Shown: positions 23,617 through 32,532, counted from the stretch's first letter. The stretch: DNA of 64,000 nucleotides from Streptomyces cirratus (GCF_014650775.1 NZ_BMVP01000005.1:186001-250000), one strand, 5' to 3'. The notes: generated by a model from the sequence alone, not told the origin. Translations and numbers: made by a program.

Positions 23617-24533
23617 CTCTCGTCCCCCCTCGACAGGCGGCGGCCCAGCAGGCTGAACACCAGCGTCAGGAGGAACAGCAGGAGGGACACGGCGGAGGCG
23701 TAACCGGTCTCGCCGGAGAACCCGAGGCCGACCTGCCGGATCAGGAACGGCAGGGTACGGGCTCCCCCGCCGGGGCCGCCGCTCTCGCCGCCCAGGATGT
23801 AGATCTCGGTGAACACGCGCAGCGCGGAGATCGCCGAGAGGGTTCCGACGAGCAGCATCATCGGTTTCACCTGGGGGACGGTGACGCTGAAGAAGCGCCG
23901 GACGGCGCCCGCGCCGTCGAGGGCGGCAGCCTCGTAGAGCGAGACGGGGACGTTCCCGAGGGCCGCCAGGTAGAAGACCATGTAGTAGCCGAGGCCCTTC
24001 CACACGGTCACGACCATCGCGGAGACCAGCAGCATCGTGCTGTCCGTCAGGAAGGGGACCGGCTCCGAGACGACACGGAGCGCTCGCAGGACGGTGTTGA
24101 CCAGGCCGTCGCTGCGCAGTACCCACTGCCACATCAGGCCGACGACCACCGCGGAGGCGATCACGGGGGTGTAGAAGGCCGAACGGAAGAACCCGATGCC
24201 GGGGATCTTCGTACGCACCAGGACGGCGAGGGCCAGCGGGAGCAGGACCAGGCAGGGCACGACGACCAGCAGGTACAGGACGCTGTTGCCGGTCGCGAGC
24301 CAGAAGTCGGGATCTGCGAAGGCACGGCGGTAGTTGGCGAAGCCGGTGAAGCGGCCCGCGCGCAGGATCTGTGCGTCCGTGAAGGAGAGGATCACGGTGT
24401 TCAGGAACGGCCAGATGCTGAACACGAGCACCAGCAGCAGCCCGGGCGCGAGGAAGAGGTACGGGGCCCAGCGTGCGGGCCCGGGCGGCCGGTCGTGAAA
24501 CCCGGCCGCGGCCGGGCCGGGCGCCGCCGTCAT
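23613..24533 (-). CDS. Carbohydrate ABC transporter permease (MalF type)
   Basis: A 306-residue permease. After a short cytoplasmic N-terminus comes WAPYLFLAPGLLLVLVFSIW, five more membrane segments, and the EAA motif YEAAALDGAGAVRRFFSVTVPQVKP. DPDFWLATGNSVLYL is the usual block for sugar permease 1. Its ATG at 24533 overlaps the binding-protein stop codon (ATGA), and its own stop overlaps the next permease start, so the three genes are tightly coupled. It forms the translocation pore with the MalG-type partner. Confidence 0.92.
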   Translation of the reverse strand: MTAAPGPAAAGFHDRPPGPARWAPYLFLAPGLLLVLVFSIWPFLNTVILSFTDAQILRAGRFTGFANYRRAFADPDFWLATGNSVLYLLVVVPCLVLLPLALAVLVRTKIPGIGFFRSAFYTPVIASAVVVGLMWQWVLRSDGLVNTVLRALRVVSEPVPFLTDSTMLLVSAMVVTVWKGLGYYMVFYLAALGNVPVSLYEAAALDGAGAVRRFFSVTVPQVKPMMLLVGTLSAISALRVFTEIYILGGESGGPGGGARTLPFLIRQVGLGFSGETGYASAVSLLLFLLTLVFSLLGRRLSRGDES

Positions 24534-25864
24534 TTCCGGGCCGCGTTGGCGAGCAGCCTGTTCGCCTCCTCCTGCGCCTTCCTCACCGCCGTCCTGGCGT
24601 CCTGTTGGCCCTGGATGGCCTTCTGCACCTCGCGGACGACGGCGTCGCCGACCTGGCTGGTCCACTGGACGGGGGTGTTCGCGTCGAGCTGGGCGCTCCT
24701 CAGCTCCTCGGCGCCCACCGCGCGCGCCAGCGTCTCGGCGTCCGTGCCGTCGCCCCTGTCGGAGAAGTAGGGGTCCGCCAGGCCCGCGGCGTTGGAGGGG
24801 TAGATGGTGGCCTTCTTGGAGAAGGCCACCTGGTTGGGGCCGTTGGTGACCCATTTGGCGAATTCCGCCGCAGCGTCCGGGTGCGGGGTGTCCTTGCGGA
24901 TGCCGAGCGACTGGGCGTAGATGCCGATGTGGCCGAGCCGTCCGGTGACGGCGCCCGCGACGCGGGTGGTGGCGTAGACCTGGGGGGCGTTCTGCTTGAT
25001 GTCCTTGACGAAGCCCGGTGAGCCGGGGCCGAAGACGAGTTTGCCCGCGCCGTAGAGCTGGTTGATGTCGTCGGACTTGAGGAGGGATTCCTTGGGCATG
25101 GCGCCCTTGGCGTAGAGGGACTTCATCCGCTCGACCCACTCGACGGCCTTGGGGGTGTCGAAGGCGAAGGCGTCCTTCGTGCCGTTCAGGACCGGGACGC
25201 CCATCTTCTGCCAGTCCCCGGGGAGCCGTCCCTTGGGGTCGGCCATGAAGGCGGAGTACCGGCCGCCGGACCGTGCGGCGATCTGCTCGGCGTAGTCGAA
25301 GAACTGCTCCACGCCGGCCGGCGGCTTGGCGGGGTCCAGACCCGCCTCCCGGAAGAGGTCGGTGTTGTACGTGAGGATCTCGGGGGTCACGTACCAGGGG
25401 TAGGCGTACACGCTGTCGCCCTTGCCGGGCAATTTGAACTGCTCCCAGGCTCCGGGGACGTACTCCTCGGCGATCTGCGGGTCGAGTCTGGCGACGTCGG
25501 CGAGCATGCCGCGGTCGCCGAGGAGTTGGAAGGAGTCGGTGGAGAGGTTGACGACGTCGGGGAGGGCTCCGGCCTGGGCGTCGGCGACGAGTTTCTCGTT
25601 GTAGCCGTCGCCCGGCACGTCCTCCCACTTCACCTTCACCTCGGGATGTTTCCGCTGGAAGGCGTCGATGACTCCCTGGACGTACGTGGTGAACACGGGT
25701 TTCAGCTGGAGCGTGCGGAAGGTGATCTCGCCGGCCACCTTGCCGGTCTTCGCCGCTTCCCGCGCCGGTCCCGGGCCGCCGCCGACCCCGCATGCGGCGC
25801 TCGACAAGAAGGTGCCCGTCGCGAGGGCGGCGAGGACGGTGCGGGTCATGGGGGAACGGGGCAT
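24530..25864 (-). CDS. Sugar ABC transporter substrate-binding lipoprotein
   Basis: A 444-residue solute-binding protein of the family 1 (MalE-like) group. The signal peptide ends in the lipobox SSAAC at about residues 21-25. Diagnostic blocks are EITFRTLQLKPVFTTYVQGVIDAFQRKHPEVKVKWEDVPGDGY, DVVNLSTDSFQLLG, WYVTPEILTYNTDLFREAGLDPAKPP and AAAEFAKWVTNGPNQ. ATG 25864 is preceded by GGAGG at good spacing. It is first in the operon with two permeases and the GH38 alpha-mannosidase. Two related 16-bp sites lie upstream and may be operators. Confidence 0.92.
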   Translation of the reverse strand: MPRSPMTRTVLAALATGTFLSSAACGVGGGPGPAREAAKTGKVAGEITFRTLQLKPVFTTYVQGVIDAFQRKHPEVKVKWEDVPGDGYNEKLVADAQAGALPDVVNLSTDSFQLLGDRGMLADVARLDPQIAEEYVPGAWEQFKLPGKGDSVYAYPWYVTPEILTYNTDLFREAGLDPAKPPAGVEQFFDYAEQIAARSGGRYSAFMADPKGRLPGDWQKMGVPVLNGTKDAFAFDTPKAVEWVERMKSLYAKGAMPKESLLKSDDINQLYGAGKLVFGPGSPGFVKDIKQNAPQVYATTRVAGAVTGRLGHIGIYAQSLGIRKDTPHPDAAAEFAKWVTNGPNQVAFSKKATIYPSNAAGLADPYFSDRGDGTDAETLARAVGAEELRSAQLDANTPVQWTSQVGDAVVREVQKAIQGQQDARTAVRKAQEEANRLLANAARK

Positions 25865-26170
25865 CGTCGGGGCCTCCAGGGGGATTCCGGCAGCGCTGCC
25901 GGAGAGCGGTGACCACGCTCGCCCGGATCCGGGGGCCCGTCAACGTGGCCGGGGAGCCGCTGGCCGGGCCGCTGCGGGTACCGCGTCCCCACGGCCGGCT
26001 CCAGGCAGAGGAAGGCCTTTTCGTCAACACCGCGGCCACCTGCACTAATTCGCTTTAGTCAGCCGTCCTCGCGCCGGTGCACCAATTCGATGGCGCATGC
26101 CCTTTACCGGCGGAGGTTGGCTCCTTGTGGACGTTTTCCCGCCGGGCTCCGGACGGGAGACTAATGCGCT
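25865..26170. other. Promoter region of the mannoside importer operon
   Basis: About 306 bp between the binding-protein gene and the end of the dehydratase gene. It contains the palindromic site ACTAATTCGCTTTAGT (26044-26059), and the related site at 26160 borders it. No open frame with coding character and no RNA gene is evident. Confidence 0.5.
26044..26059. promoter_or_regulatory. Candidate operator, ACTAA/TTAGT inverted repeat
   Basis: Sequence ACTAATTCGCTTTAGT with perfect 5-bp arms, 180 bp upstream of the binding-protein start. A second copy matching 13 of 16 bases lies at 26160-26175. Paired sites of this kind usually bind GntR or LacI regulators; none is encoded beside the operon. 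Confidence 0.5.
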
Positions 26171-26175
26171 TTACC
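26160..26175. promoter_or_regulatory. Second related operator-like site
   Basis: Sequence ACTAATGCGCTTTACC, 13 of 16 identical to the site at 26044 and 116 bp from it. It overlaps the stop codon of the dehydratase gene. Looping between the two sites is possible but inferred. Confidence 0.35.
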
Positions 26176-27106
26176 GCGCGGCCGGTGAAAGGTCGGCGGG
26201 ATCCGTGTTGGCGCCGCAGAGGATGACGGCGACCCGCTCGCCCGGTGCCCGCCGGATCCGGCCGAGCGCCGCCAGGGCCGTGGCGGCGCCGGGCTCGACC
26301 ACGATCCGGTGGTCCTCCCAGAGCCCGCGGCGGGCGGCTGTGATCTCCGCGTCCGGTACGAGCACCGAGTCCACGCCCTCGCGCCGGGCGGCGTCCAGCG
26401 CGTCGGCGCCAACCCTCGTCGCCCCGAGCGAGTCGGCGGCCACGGAGTCCACCGGCACGTCGACCGGCCGGCCCGCCTCCAGGGCCGCGTTGAGTGCCCG
26501 GCAGTGCTCCGGTTCGGCGGCGACGACCCGTACGCCGTGTTCGCGGGCGGCGGTGGCGACGCCCGCGAAGAGCCCTCCCCCGCCGACCGCCACGACGACC
26601 GTGTCCAGGCCGGGCAGAGCGGCCCGGATCTCGTCCAGCAGGGTCCCCGCGCCCGCCGCGATCAGCGGATGGTCGTAGGCATGGCTGCTCAGGGCGCCGC
26701 TGTCGGCGGCGAACTCCCGGCAGGCGGCCTGGGCTTCGGAGTACCGGACGCCGACGAGGCGTACGTCGGCCCCGTAGCCGCTCAGCCGTTCCACCTTCAC
26801 GCGGGGCGCGTTGGCGGGCAGGAACACGGTGGCGGGCACCGCCTGGGCGCGCGCCGCCCAGGCGCAGGCGAGGCCGGCGTTGCCGCCGGAGGCGATGGTG
26901 ACGCCGGCGGGCGGGAGGGCGCCGGCGGCGCGGTGGGCGGCGAGGAAGTTGTGGGCGCCGCGGGCCTTGAAGGAGCCGGTGTGCTGGAGGTACTCCAGCG
27001 CGTACCAGACGCCGTCGCCGCCGGGCACGACGGCGGCGGGCCGGGTCACCCCGGCTATCCGTTCGGCGGCGGCGCGTACGGCGGCGTAGTCGAGCTGCTG
27101 TTCCAT
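26171..27106 (-). CDS. Serine/threonine dehydratase-like PLP enzyme
   Basis: A 311-residue fold-type II PLP enzyme. The PLP lysine is in HTGSFKARGAHNF at about residue 47. SGGNAGLACAWAA is the substrate loop and VGGGGLFAGVATA the phosphate-binding glycine loop, and the C-terminus ends VAVILCGANTD. These match catabolic threonine/serine dehydratases (ammonia-lyases), which form 2-oxobutyrate or pyruvate; serine racemase is an alternative. There is no regulatory ACT domain. The start ATG 27106 is 15 bp after the TetR stop, so the two are probably one transcript. Confidence 0.87.
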   Translation of the reverse strand: MEQQLDYAAVRAAAERIAGVTRPAAVVPGGDGVWYALEYLQHTGSFKARGAHNFLAAHRAAGALPPAGVTIASGGNAGLACAWAARAQAVPATVFLPANAPRVKVERLSGYGADVRLVGVRYSEAQAACREFAADSGALSSHAYDHPLIAAGAGTLLDEIRAALPGLDTVVVAVGGGGLFAGVATAAREHGVRVVAAEPEHCRALNAALEAGRPVDVPVDSVAADSLGATRVGADALDAARREGVDSVLVPDAEITAARRGLWEDHRIVVEPGAATALAALGRIRRAPGERVAVILCGANTDPADLSPAAR

Positions 27107-27121
27107 GGGCGTCGGCCCCTT

Positions 27122-27766
27122 TCAGGAGGCGGCGGGACGGGCTGCTTCGATGAGTTGGCGCAGGGCGCCGTAGTAGACCTCGTGGTCGGTCAGGGCGGGC
27201 AGCACGTCGGCGATCCCGGCGGAGAGCACCGGGAACCCGGCAGGGTCCAGTGCGGCCAGCGCGGCGCGCGAGGCGGCGGTGGCGCCCGCCGGATCGCGGT
27301 GGTCCACGAAGGCGGCGCTGCCGAGGGTGAGGAGGTACATCCGGCGGTAGGCGGTCATCGCCTCGGCGGCGCTCATGCCGGCGGCGACGCTGTCGGCGAG
27401 GGCCGGCTCGACGAGCCGGGCGAGCAGTTGCCGGCCCAGCCAGGGCCGGCCGCCGCGCAGCACGAGCAGCCCGGGATGGGCGACGAGCAGCCGGTAGAAG
27501 GCCGAGAAGCGCAATTCGGTGGCCTCGGCCCAGTCGGCGGTGGGCGGGATGTCGGGCAGTCTGGCGGCCAGGTGCTCGGTACAGAGGTCGAGCAGCCCCG
27601 CGAGGTCGACGCAGCGCCGCTGGACGGTGGCGTGCGAGACGTCGAGCCGTTCGGCGAGGGCGCGGAAACTCAGGGCGCCGGGGCCTTCCTCGTCCAGGAT
27701 CCACAGGGCGGCTTCGGCGATCGCTCCGGGCGTGGCCCGGTCGAGGGCGGGTGATCTGCGCGGCAT
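27122..27766 (-). CDS. TetR-family regulator
   Basis: A 214-residue regulator. The HTH is AIAEAALWILDEEGPGALSFRALAERLDVSHATVQRRCVDLAGLLDLCTEHLAARL. The rest is an all-helical ligand domain of the TetR_C type (FYRLLVAHPGLLVLRGGRPWLGRQLLARLVE). ATG 27766 is chosen; the open frame continues upstream without coding character. Just upstream lie three 12-bp tandem repeats, which suit autoregulation. It precedes the dehydratase gene by 15 bp and is divergent from the GH27 gene. Confidence 0.87.
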   Translation of the reverse strand: MPRRSPALDRATPGAIAEAALWILDEEGPGALSFRALAERLDVSHATVQRRCVDLAGLLDLCTEHLAARLPDIPPTADWAEATELRFSAFYRLLVAHPGLLVLRGGRPWLGRQLLARLVEPALADSVAAGMSAAEAMTAYRRMYLLTLGSAAFVDHRDPAGATAASRAALAALDPAGFPVLSAGIADVLPALTDHEVYYGALRQLIEAARPAAS

Positions 27767-27769
27767 TGA

Positions 27770-27805
27770 TACACCGTAACAGACGGCGTCACATACGGCG
27801 TCACA
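27770..27805 (-). promoter_or_regulatory. Three tandem 12-bp repeats upstream of tetR
   Basis: Read on the minus strand, the units are TGTGACGCCGTA, TGTGACGCCGTC and TGTTACGGTGTA, back to back, ending 3 bp from the TetR start codon. They are probable binding sites for the encoded regulator, or a duplication of one half-operator. Confidence 0.55.
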
Positions 27806-27957
27806 AAAAGTCGGGCGGCCTCGATCGTGTGACGCGACTGCGCCCATATTGCTGGTGATCGGGACGAAAGCACCGGCAGGCGTTGACAGCTGGTAGTCGC
27901 ACCGCTGCACTGAGCGCTCGACAGCCCGTCGGTGCTCCCCCCACTCAAGGAGATCCC

Positions 27958-29637
27958 GTGCCGCCTCGCCCGCGTGCGTTGCTCCCCTGTCTGACCGCCG
28001 CCGCCCTGCTGGCGCTCGCCCTCGGCGCCGCACCGGCGACGGCCGGGCCCACCGCCACCTCCGACACCCCGCTCGCGCTCACCCCTCCGATGGGCTGGAA
28101 CAACTGGGCGCACTACATGTGCGACATCGACGAGGCCAAGGTGCTCGCGAACGCCGACGCGCTCGTGTCCACCGGGCTCGCCGCCAAGGGTTACGACACG
28201 GTGACCGTCGACGACTGCTGGATGACGAAGTCCCGCGACGCGGACGGCGATCTGGTCACCGACACCCGGAAGTTCCCGCACGGCATGGCGTGGCTCGGGG
28301 ACCACCTCCACGCGAAGGGACTGAGGTTCGGCATCTACCAGGACGCCGGCTCCCTCACCTGCGAGGGCTATCCCGGCAGCGGCGCCCCCGCGGGCGGCGG
28401 CGCGGACCACTACGCCCGCGACGCCCGGCTGTTCGCGTCCTGGAACGTGGACTACGTCAAGATGGACGGCTGCAACCTCTACGTGCCGCCCGGCACCACG
28501 AAGGAACGGGCCTACCGCGACGCCTACCACGCCGTCGCCGGGGCCCTGCGCGACAGCGGACGGGACATGGTGCTGTCCGCGTCCGCGCCCGCCTACTTCC
28601 AGCAGGGCGAATGGGGCGGATCCGACTGGCACAAGGTGCTCCACTGGGTCGGCGAGACGGGCCAACTGTGGCGCGAGGGAAGGGACATCAAGGTCTACAA
28701 CGCCAAGGCCCCGAACACCTCCCGCTGGAGTTCGGTCCTCGGCAACTACGGCTACAACCGCTGGCTCGGCCGGTACGCGGGTCCCGGCAACTGGAACGAC
28801 CCGGACTTCCTGATCGCGGGCGCGCCCGGACTGAGCGCGGCGGAGAGCCGCAGCCAGGTCGGCCTGTGGGCCATGATGGCGGCCCCCTTCATCCTCTCCT
28901 CCCAGGTCTCCCAGCTGAGCCCGGCCGGGCTCGCCGCCCTCGGCAACACCGATCTGATCGCACTCGACCAGGACCCGATGGGCCGTCAGGGCGCCGTCGT
29001 CTCCTCCAACGCCACCTTCGACATCCTGGTGCGGCCGCTCGCGAACGGGGACCGCGCGGTGGCCGTCCTCAACCGCTCGGGCGCCGCCCGCGACATCGAC
29101 GTCCCGCTCGGGGAGGTCGGCCTGCCCGGGTGCACCGCCGACGCCAAGGACCTCTGGAACGGTCGCCGCGCTCTGGTCGGCGGCTCGCTGACCGGGCGGG
29201 TGGCCGCCCACGACACCGGCGTCTGGCGCCTCTCCCCGCGCGGGTGCGCCGGGGCGGTGCCCACCGGGCAGATCGCCGGTGCCGGCGCCACGTGCGCCGA
29301 CGGGGCCAACACCACCGCGGCCGGCGCCGTCGTGATGGCGGCCTGCACCGGCGCCCCCGACCAGAGGTGGAGCCTCGGGGACGGGGCGACGCTGCGACTG
29401 GCCGGCGCCTGCCTGTCGGCGGGCGACCAGGGCTTGGTGGAGCTTGCCCGCTGCGCGCCGGGCCGGCCGGGACAGAGCTGGGAACACGACCGCAGCGGCA
29501 CCCTGACCGAGACCGTGAGCGGGCTGTGCCTGACCGCGCCCGCCGCGACGAGCGCCGCGCACGCCCCCGCCGAGCGGCTCCGGCTCGCCCCTTGCGGTGA
29601 CCACCGCGTCGACCAGACCTGGGCCCTGCCGGTCTGA
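27958..29637 (+). CDS. Secreted GH27 alpha-galactosidase with ricin-type lectin domain
   Basis: A 559-residue exported enzyme. A signal peptide (LLPCLTAAALLALALGAAPATAG) is followed by a GH27 TIM barrel: LTPPMGWNNWAHYMCDIDE, TVTVDDCWM, GIYQDAGSLTCEGYPGS, and the catalytic nucleophile Asp in DYVKMDGC at about residue 170. A beta-sandwich follows (RPLANGDRAVAVLNRSG). The last 125 residues form a ricin-B-type carbohydrate-binding module with QxW-like repeats (CTGAPDQRWSLGDG, CAPGRPGQSWEHD, CGDHRVDQTWALPV). The start is GTG 27958 with an ideal AAGGAG. A promoter with TTGACA at 27883 is plausible. It cleaves terminal alpha-galactosides outside the cell; the GH89 gene follows. Confidence 0.93.
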   Translation: MPPRPRALLPCLTAAALLALALGAAPATAGPTATSDTPLALTPPMGWNNWAHYMCDIDEAKVLANADALVSTGLAAKGYDTVTVDDCWMTKSRDADGDLVTDTRKFPHGMAWLGDHLHAKGLRFGIYQDAGSLTCEGYPGSGAPAGGGADHYARDARLFASWNVDYVKMDGCNLYVPPGTTKERAYRDAYHAVAGALRDSGRDMVLSASAPAYFQQGEWGGSDWHKVLHWVGETGQLWREGRDIKVYNAKAPNTSRWSSVLGNYGYNRWLGRYAGPGNWNDPDFLIAGAPGLSAAESRSQVGLWAMMAAPFILSSQVSQLSPAGLAALGNTDLIALDQDPMGRQGAVVSSNATFDILVRPLANGDRAVAVLNRSGAARDIDVPLGEVGLPGCTADAKDLWNGRRALVGGSLTGRVAAHDTGVWRLSPRGCAGAVPTGQIAGAGATCADGANTTAAGAVVMAACTGAPDQRWSLGDGATLRLAGACLSAGDQGLVELARCAPGRPGQSWEHDRSGTLTETVSGLCLTAPAATSAAHAPAERLRLAPCGDHRVDQTWALPV

Positions 29638-29701
29638 CGGCCGCCACCCCCTCAGCCCCACCCGTCACGGCACCCGAACACCAGAGGACGACGCACACCC
29701 C

Positions 29702-31978
29702 ATGCCACGCGTTCCGCGCCCCCGCAGGCGCCGATCCGTCGCGCTCGCGACGCTGCCCACCGCACTGCTCACCCTGATCCTCGCCGCCACCGTCCCCGGG
29801 ACGGCCGCCCCCGCCGCGGCCTCACCCGCGCGAGCGGACCTGCGCGAGGGCCCGCGCCCCGCGGCCCGGCCCCGCACCTTCGACACCGGCCCGGCGAGGG
29901 ACGCCCTCCGGCGGCTGCTGCCCCGCCAGGCCGGCCAGTTCACCCTGGTACCCGACACCTCCGCCGAGGCCGACACCTTCACCGTCTCCGGCACCCCGGG
30001 TGCGATCACCGTACGCGGCTCCACCGGGGCGACCCTGCTCACCGGCGTCGGCTGGTACCTCCAGCACGTCGCCGGCGCCGACATCGGCTGGCCCGGCGAC
30101 AGCATCGGCATGCTGCCCGCCACCCTGCCCGGCGTACCCGCCCCGGTCACCCGCAGCGCGCGGGTCCCGCACCGGTACGCGCTCAACGACACCGACGACG
30201 GCTACTCGGGCCCGTACCGCACCTTCGAGGAACACCAGCGGCAGATCGACCTGCTCGCCCTGCACGGCGTCAACGAGGTGTTCGTACAGACCGGCGCCGA
30301 GTACCCCTACTACCGGGCCCTCCAGCGGTTCGGCTACTCCGCCGCGGAACTGCGCACGTGGATCCCCGCCCCCGGCCACCAGAGCTGGTGGCTGCTGCAG
30401 AACCTGAGCGGCTTCGGCGGCCCGGTCACGGAACGGCTGATGCGCGAGCGGGCCGACCTGGGCGCCCGGATCGCGGACCAGCTGCGCGGCCTCGGCATGA
30501 CACCGGTGCTGCCCGGCTACTTCGGCACCGTCCCGCCCGGCTTCGCCTCCCGCCACCAGGGCGCGACCACCGTGGCGCAGGGCGACTGGGCCGGCTTCGA
30601 CCGGCCGGACTGGCTCGACCCGGCCTCCCCGGCGTTCGGGGAGCTGGCGGCCGCGTACTACGAGGAGCAGCGGGAGGTCTTCGGCGACAGCGCGATGTAC
30701 CGGATGAGCCCCTTGCACGAGGGCGGCCGCACGGGCTCGGTGGACGTCCGGGCCGCCGCGGGGGCCATCCAGCGGGCGCTGTGGGCGGCCCACCCGGGCG
30801 CCCTGTGGGCGGTGCTGGGCTGGCAGGACGACCCCACGAAGGAACTGCTGGCCGGGGTGGACACCTCCAAGCTCCTGATCCTGGACGGCCTGTCCGACCG
30901 GTACAACCGCCTGGACCGGGAGGCCCGCTGGGGTGGCACCCCGTACGCGATGGGCACCATCTACAACTTCGGCGGCCACACCACGATCGGCGCCAACACC
31001 TCGGTGTGGATCGACCGGTTCGGCGCCTGGCGCGCCAAGCCGGACAGCGCGCTCAAGGGCACCGCGTACCTGCCGGAGGCCACCGGCACCAACCCGGCCG
31101 CCTTCGACCTCTTCACCGATCTGGCCTGGGAGCCGGGGCCGGTCGACCAGCGCAAGTGGTTCGCCGACTTCGCGGCCCGCCGCTACGGACGCCCGGACGC
31201 CCATGCCGCCGCGGCCTGGGAGGAGTTGCGCAAGGGCCCGTACAGCACCTCCTCGGGGCTGTGGTCGGAGTCGCAGGACAGCCTGTTCACCGCCCGGCCG
31301 AGCCTGACGGCCGCCGGCGCGGCGCACTGGAGCCCCAAGTCCATGCGCTACCAGGCCGATTCGGTCCGACGGGCCCTTGACCAGCTCCTGGCGGTGCCCC
31401 CGGCGCTCAGGTCCACCAGCGCCTACCGCTTCGACCTGGTGGACACCGCCCGCCAGGCCCTCGCCAATCACTCCCGGGTGCTGCTGCCGAAGATCCGGGC
31501 CGCCTACGAGGCCAAGGACCTGACGCGGCTGCGGCAGCTGACCGCCCAATGGCGGGACGGGGAGCGGAAGCTGGACGCCGTGACCGGCTCCGACCCCCAT
31601 TTCCTGCTCGGCCACTGGCTGGCCGAGGCCCGCTCGCGCGGCGCGGACCGCGCCGAGCAGGACCGCTACGAGTACGACGCGCGCTCGATCCTGAGCGTGT
31701 GGGGACGGCGCAGCACCAGCGAGGGCGGCTTCCTGCACGACTACGCGAACCGCGAATGGAGCGGTCTGGTCTCGGAGTTGTACGCCGCCCGCTGGGACCG
31801 GTACTTCGCCTCGCTGGAGGAGGCGCTGGTCAAGCACGCCTCACCGAAGGCGATCGACTGGCACGCCTTCGAGGAGGCGTGGGCGCGGCGCACCACCCGC
31901 CACCCGGCGGCCCCGAGCGGGGACCCGCACGCACTGGCGGCCGCCGTGGCGGCGGCCCTGCCGAAGGCCGGCACCTGA
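29702..31978 (+). CDS. Secreted GH89 alpha-N-acetylglucosaminidase
   Basis: A 758-residue exported enzyme of the NAGLU family. A signal peptide (LATLPTALLTLILAATVPGTAAPAAA) comes first. The N-terminal domain ends near GWYLQHVAGADIGWPGDSI. The GH89 TIM barrel includes HRYALNDTDDGYSGPYRTFEEHQRQIDLLALHGVNEVFVQTGAEY, LPGYFGTVPPGF, PLHEGGRTG, WAVLGWQDDPTKELL and YNFGGHTTIGANT. The C-terminal all-helical domain is present, and length matches the family. It removes alpha-linked GlcNAc, as in heparan sulfate or mucin-type glycans. ATG 29702 is 64 bp after GH27 and has only a weak AGAGGA site, so it is probably co-transcribed. Confidence 0.92.
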   Translation: MPRVPRPRRRRSVALATLPTALLTLILAATVPGTAAPAAASPARADLREGPRPAARPRTFDTGPARDALRRLLPRQAGQFTLVPDTSAEADTFTVSGTPGAITVRGSTGATLLTGVGWYLQHVAGADIGWPGDSIGMLPATLPGVPAPVTRSARVPHRYALNDTDDGYSGPYRTFEEHQRQIDLLALHGVNEVFVQTGAEYPYYRALQRFGYSAAELRTWIPAPGHQSWWLLQNLSGFGGPVTERLMRERADLGARIADQLRGLGMTPVLPGYFGTVPPGFASRHQGATTVAQGDWAGFDRPDWLDPASPAFGELAAAYYEEQREVFGDSAMYRMSPLHEGGRTGSVDVRAAAGAIQRALWAAHPGALWAVLGWQDDPTKELLAGVDTSKLLILDGLSDRYNRLDREARWGGTPYAMGTIYNFGGHTTIGANTSVWIDRFGAWRAKPDSALKGTAYLPEATGTNPAAFDLFTDLAWEPGPVDQRKWFADFAARRYGRPDAHAAAAWEELRKGPYSTSSGLWSESQDSLFTARPSLTAAGAAHWSPKSMRYQADSVRRALDQLLAVPPALRSTSAYRFDLVDTARQALANHSRVLLPKIRAAYEAKDLTRLRQLTAQWRDGERKLDAVTGSDPHFLLGHWLAEARSRGADRAEQDRYEYDARSILSVWGRRSTSEGGFLHDYANREWSGLVSELYAARWDRYFASLEEALVKHASPKAIDWHAFEEAWARRTTRHPAAPSGDPHALAAAVAAALPKAGT

Positions 31979-32183
31979 GCCGTACCGGCGCAGGGGAGGC
32001 ACGCCGGCGGAGGGCGAGCGTCACCCTCCCGTGGGAAATTCGGCACTCGTGCGAGGGAGAGGGCGCGCAGCGCGGCGGCGCGCGGTACGGGTCGTCGGTT
32101 CACTGACCCGGACCCGACAGGGGCGGCCACCCGGAGTGCTCCGGGTGGCCGCCCCTTCCGACGCCGTCAGGAGTGCATGGGGC

Positions 32184-32375
32184 ATGTCCGAGACCGAACG
32201 GGAGCGGCCCTCCGCGACCCCGGAGCTGCTGGCGCTGCTCGCGGCCGCCGAGGGGGTGGTGGAGCTGCGCAAGCGCGGCGAGCTGGCCGCCGGCCGGACC
32301 GCCGCCGGCTGCGAGGACTGCCTGGAGACACTGGCCCGGCGGGCCGCGGAGCGGGCCGGTCATCCGCTCGCTTGA
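32184..32375 (+). CDS. Small uncharacterised acidic/helical protein with CxxC
   Basis: 63 residues, MSETERERPSATPELLALL..., with a GCEDCLETLARRAAERAG segment near the end. It is predicted helical with a Cys pair that could bind metal or form a disulfide. ATG 32184 has AGGAG about 10 bp upstream. It lies between the GH89 gene and the molybdo-oxidoreductase on the same strand, 142 bp before the latter. I do not recognise the family. Confidence 0.5.
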   Translation: MSETERERPSATPELLALLAAAEGVVELRKRGELAAGRTAAGCEDCLETLARRAAERAGHPLA

Positions 32376-32401
32376 CCGGGGCGGCCGCGGGCCCCGGGGG
32401 C

Positions 32402-32460
32402 TCGTACAGTCGTAGGGGACAGTCGCAGAGGGACAGCAGTGGGGGGACAGTCGAGGGGGA
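32402..32460 (+). repeat. GGACAGTCG-type short repeats in a leader region
   Basis: The stretch upstream of the molybdo-oxidoreductase contains several imperfect direct repeats of GGGGACAGTCG (ACAGTCG at about 32404, 32418 and 32451, plus a GGGACAGCAG variant between). They may be slippage products or a protein-binding array; no regulator is adjacent. Confidence 0.4.
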
Positions 32461-32498
32461 ACGGCCGTAGGGGCCGGCGCGAGCCCGGGCGGTGACCC

Positions 32499-32532
32499 TG
32501 ATGAGCGGTGTGCAGTGATGAGCGGTGTGCAG
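32499..32532 (+). repeat. 17-bp tandem duplication at a translation start
   Basis: TGATGAGCGGTGTGCAG occurs twice back to back (32499-32515 and 32516-32532). The first copy encodes a five-residue minicistron MSGVQ-stop whose TGA (32516-32518) overlaps the A of the real ATG at 32518, and the real protein also starts MSGVQ. Confidence 0.85.

Noticed and set aside
32031..32375. Longer 114-codon version of the small CxxC gene
   Set aside because: The upstream part is Arg-rich, overlaps the space after the GH89 gene and lacks a ribosome site; ATG 32184 is better supported.
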